From contig NZ_CP035946.1 in the NCBI RefSeq assembly GCF_013177655.1, positions 992,001 to 1,056,000 on the forward strand: DNA of 64,000 bases, written 5' to 3'. Numbering within the stretch: the first letter of the stretch is position 1; the number at the start of each line of letters is the position of its first letter. Origin of the DNA: Campylobacter canadensis. Its GTDB lineage: Bacteria; Campylobacterota; Campylobacteria; Campylobacterales; Campylobacteraceae. The notes below the pieces were generated by a model that made no database searches, was not told where the DNA came from, and was given only the letters and a program-made list of their open reading frames with translations. The translations under genes were made by a program, and so were the position numbers. Below, piece after piece: positions 63,277 through 64,000 of this stretch.

Positions 63277-63731
63277 AACTCGTCCCTGAAAACAATTAAA
63301 CTAAGTAGAATTTCAATCCCTATGTAATAAGGCAAAATAACATTTAGTTCAAAGGTAAAATTACCATAAATATATGAAAAAAACATATTCAAAATATAGC
63401 TAAAAAAATAAGCAAAAATATTACATAAAAAAATAATAATTGCTCTCATTTTAATCTTATAAATAGTTTTTAAAAAAATAAAAAAATAAAAAATTAAAGC
63501 TGATAAAATAGTGCTAAATAAATAAAAGCCGTTGCTAAGTTCAATAAAGCACAAATACAAAACAACAAAAAACAAATATTTATCATACTTTTTTTTATAG
63601 CATAAAATACAAAAAGAAGTAAAAAACACCCCAAGCAAAGGTGGTAGATAAATAAATACTGTTCTTATTACTTGATAAAAAACAAGTATTAATACAAAAA
63701 AATAAAAATGTAAAATACTTGTTTTTTGCAT
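63273..63731 (-). CDS. Small polytopic membrane protein (MreD-like position)
   Basis: The 152-residue protein has four to five hydrophobic segments spread over its length and no other motif. It lies between engB and mrdA, a place where C. jejuni has an unnamed integral membrane protein as I recall. Its size, topology and pairing with PBP2 are what one expects of MreD, but no sequence motif proves it. Its start comes two bases after the engB stop. Confidence 0.7.
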   Translation of the reverse strand: MQKTSILHFYFFVLILVFYQVIRTVFIYLPPLLGVFFTSFCILCYKKKYDKYLFFVVLYLCFIELSNGFYLFSTILSALIFYFFIFLKTIYKIKMRAIIIFLCNIFAYFFSYILNMFFSYIYGNFTFELNVILPYYIGIEILLSLIVFRDEL

Positions 63732-63733
63732 TT

Positions 63734-64000
63734 TTAAATACCGTATTGTGCTAAAAATTCAAGCAAATTAGAAAAACCGCTTTTTTTTAAACTTGAAATA
63801 AAAAAGGCATCTTTATGCTTATTTTTTAATTTTGCCATTTGACTTTGATTTAGTTTATCAATTTTTGTAAAAACTCTTATATATTTTGCTTCTTTGTTAA
63901 AACTTTGAACATATAAAAATAGATTTTCATCAATGCTAAGCTCATCGTGTCTTGCATCAATAAGATGTAAAAAAACCTTAATCTGTCCTCTATTTTTTAC
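63734..64000 (-). CDS. engB: Ribosome-biogenesis GTPase EngB/YihA (partial, N-terminus outside the window)
   Basis: My translation gives the last 88 residues of a GTPase: GQIKVFLHLIDARHDELSID, then the G4 motif FTKIDKLNQ (T/N-K-x-D type) and the G5-like FFISSLKKSG, followed by NLLEFLAQYGI and the stop. This fits YihA/EngB, needed for 50S assembly, as does its place beside the membrane protein and mrdA. The P-loop and switch regions are beyond the right edge. Confidence 0.88.
   Translation of the reverse strand, partial: VKNRGQIKVFLHLIDARHDELSIDENLFLYVQSFNKEAKYIRVFTKIDKLNQSQMAKLKNKHKDAFFISSLKKSGFSNLLEFLAQYGI

Noticed and set aside
1-64000. tRNA, rRNA, CRISPR arrays, insertion sequences and prophage genes
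   Set aside because: Gaps were read for cloverleaf-like segments, regular spaced repeats and transposase or integrase motifs; none was found. A dedicated scan could still reveal a missed small RNA.

Overview
The window is a gene-dense, very AT-rich chromosome segment of a Campylobacterota bacterium, most likely a Campylobacter species. The evidence is the low GC, the near absence of gaps, strings of ATGA and TAATG gene junctions, and gene blocks I recognise from the C. jejuni chromosome: mfd-folC-lptE-leuS-secFD-yajC; pgp1-dxr-cdsA-NFACT-mobA; upp-maeB-gltX with a SurA-like gene; rpoN-lptB-tsaE; DedA-rny-cyclo-ligase-TlpA-ftsY-radA; sco1-PCu(A)C-pgp2-alr; rpmJ to rplQ; frdCAB; engB-mrdA. The blocks are joined in a different order from C. 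jejuni. I cannot name the species from this sequence alone. No rRNA, tRNA, CRISPR array or insertion sequence was found.

Layout. 1-11.5 kb: a minus-strand run for DNA repair (mfd), folate (folC), a diguanylate cyclase, LPS assembly (lptE), leuS, the Sec accessory complex (secDF, yajC), ybeY and rpsO. 11.6-18 kb: thiN, then a minus operon of a lipoprotein, pgp1 (cell shape), dxr, cdsA, a small acidic protein and an NFACT protein. 18-25.5 kb: leuC and mobA; upp, maeB and gltX; a shortened SurA-like chaperone and an EAL phosphodiesterase. 25.5-26.6 kb: a gene desert. 26.6-35.8 kb: an MBL-GAF-HD-GYP protein, cysQ, DUF2147, rpoN, lptB, tsaE, an S4 protein, a DUF535-like protein, a DedA protein, rny and a cyclo-ligase. 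35.8-39.7 kb: TlpA, ftsY, radA, a pseudopilin and yggS. 39.8-47.9 kb: a Lys-rich coiled-coil protein, copper-handling proteins, pgp2, alr, a comF-like gene, gyrA and mntP. 47.9-54.6 kb: the accessory part, with a DcuC / cysteine desulfidase / URO-D-like operon behind a G10 tract, a frameshifted coiled-coil gene, an orphan membrane protein and a decayed stretch. 54.6-64 kb: rplQ-rpoA-rpsD-rpsK-rpsM-rpmJ, frdCAB, mrdA, a membrane protein and the end of engB.

Main points for a second look. (1) A G10 tract abuts the -10 box of the URO-D/CyuA/DcuC operon, a likely phase-variable promoter. (2) The leader of the rpmJ-rplQ operon can fold into an H-type pseudoknot just upstream of the Shine-Dalgarno sequence, a candidate for ribosomal-protein autoregulation. 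(3) GyrA has Ile at the position equivalent to C. jejuni Thr86, the residue linked to fluoroquinolone resistance. (4) Three c-di-GMP enzymes (GGDEF, EAL, HD-GYP) lie within 26 kb. (5) The SurA-like chaperone has lost its parvulin domain. (6) Two accessory genes at 52-53 kb share one promoter element, and a plus-strand terminator there has no gene in front of it, which suggests a small RNA.
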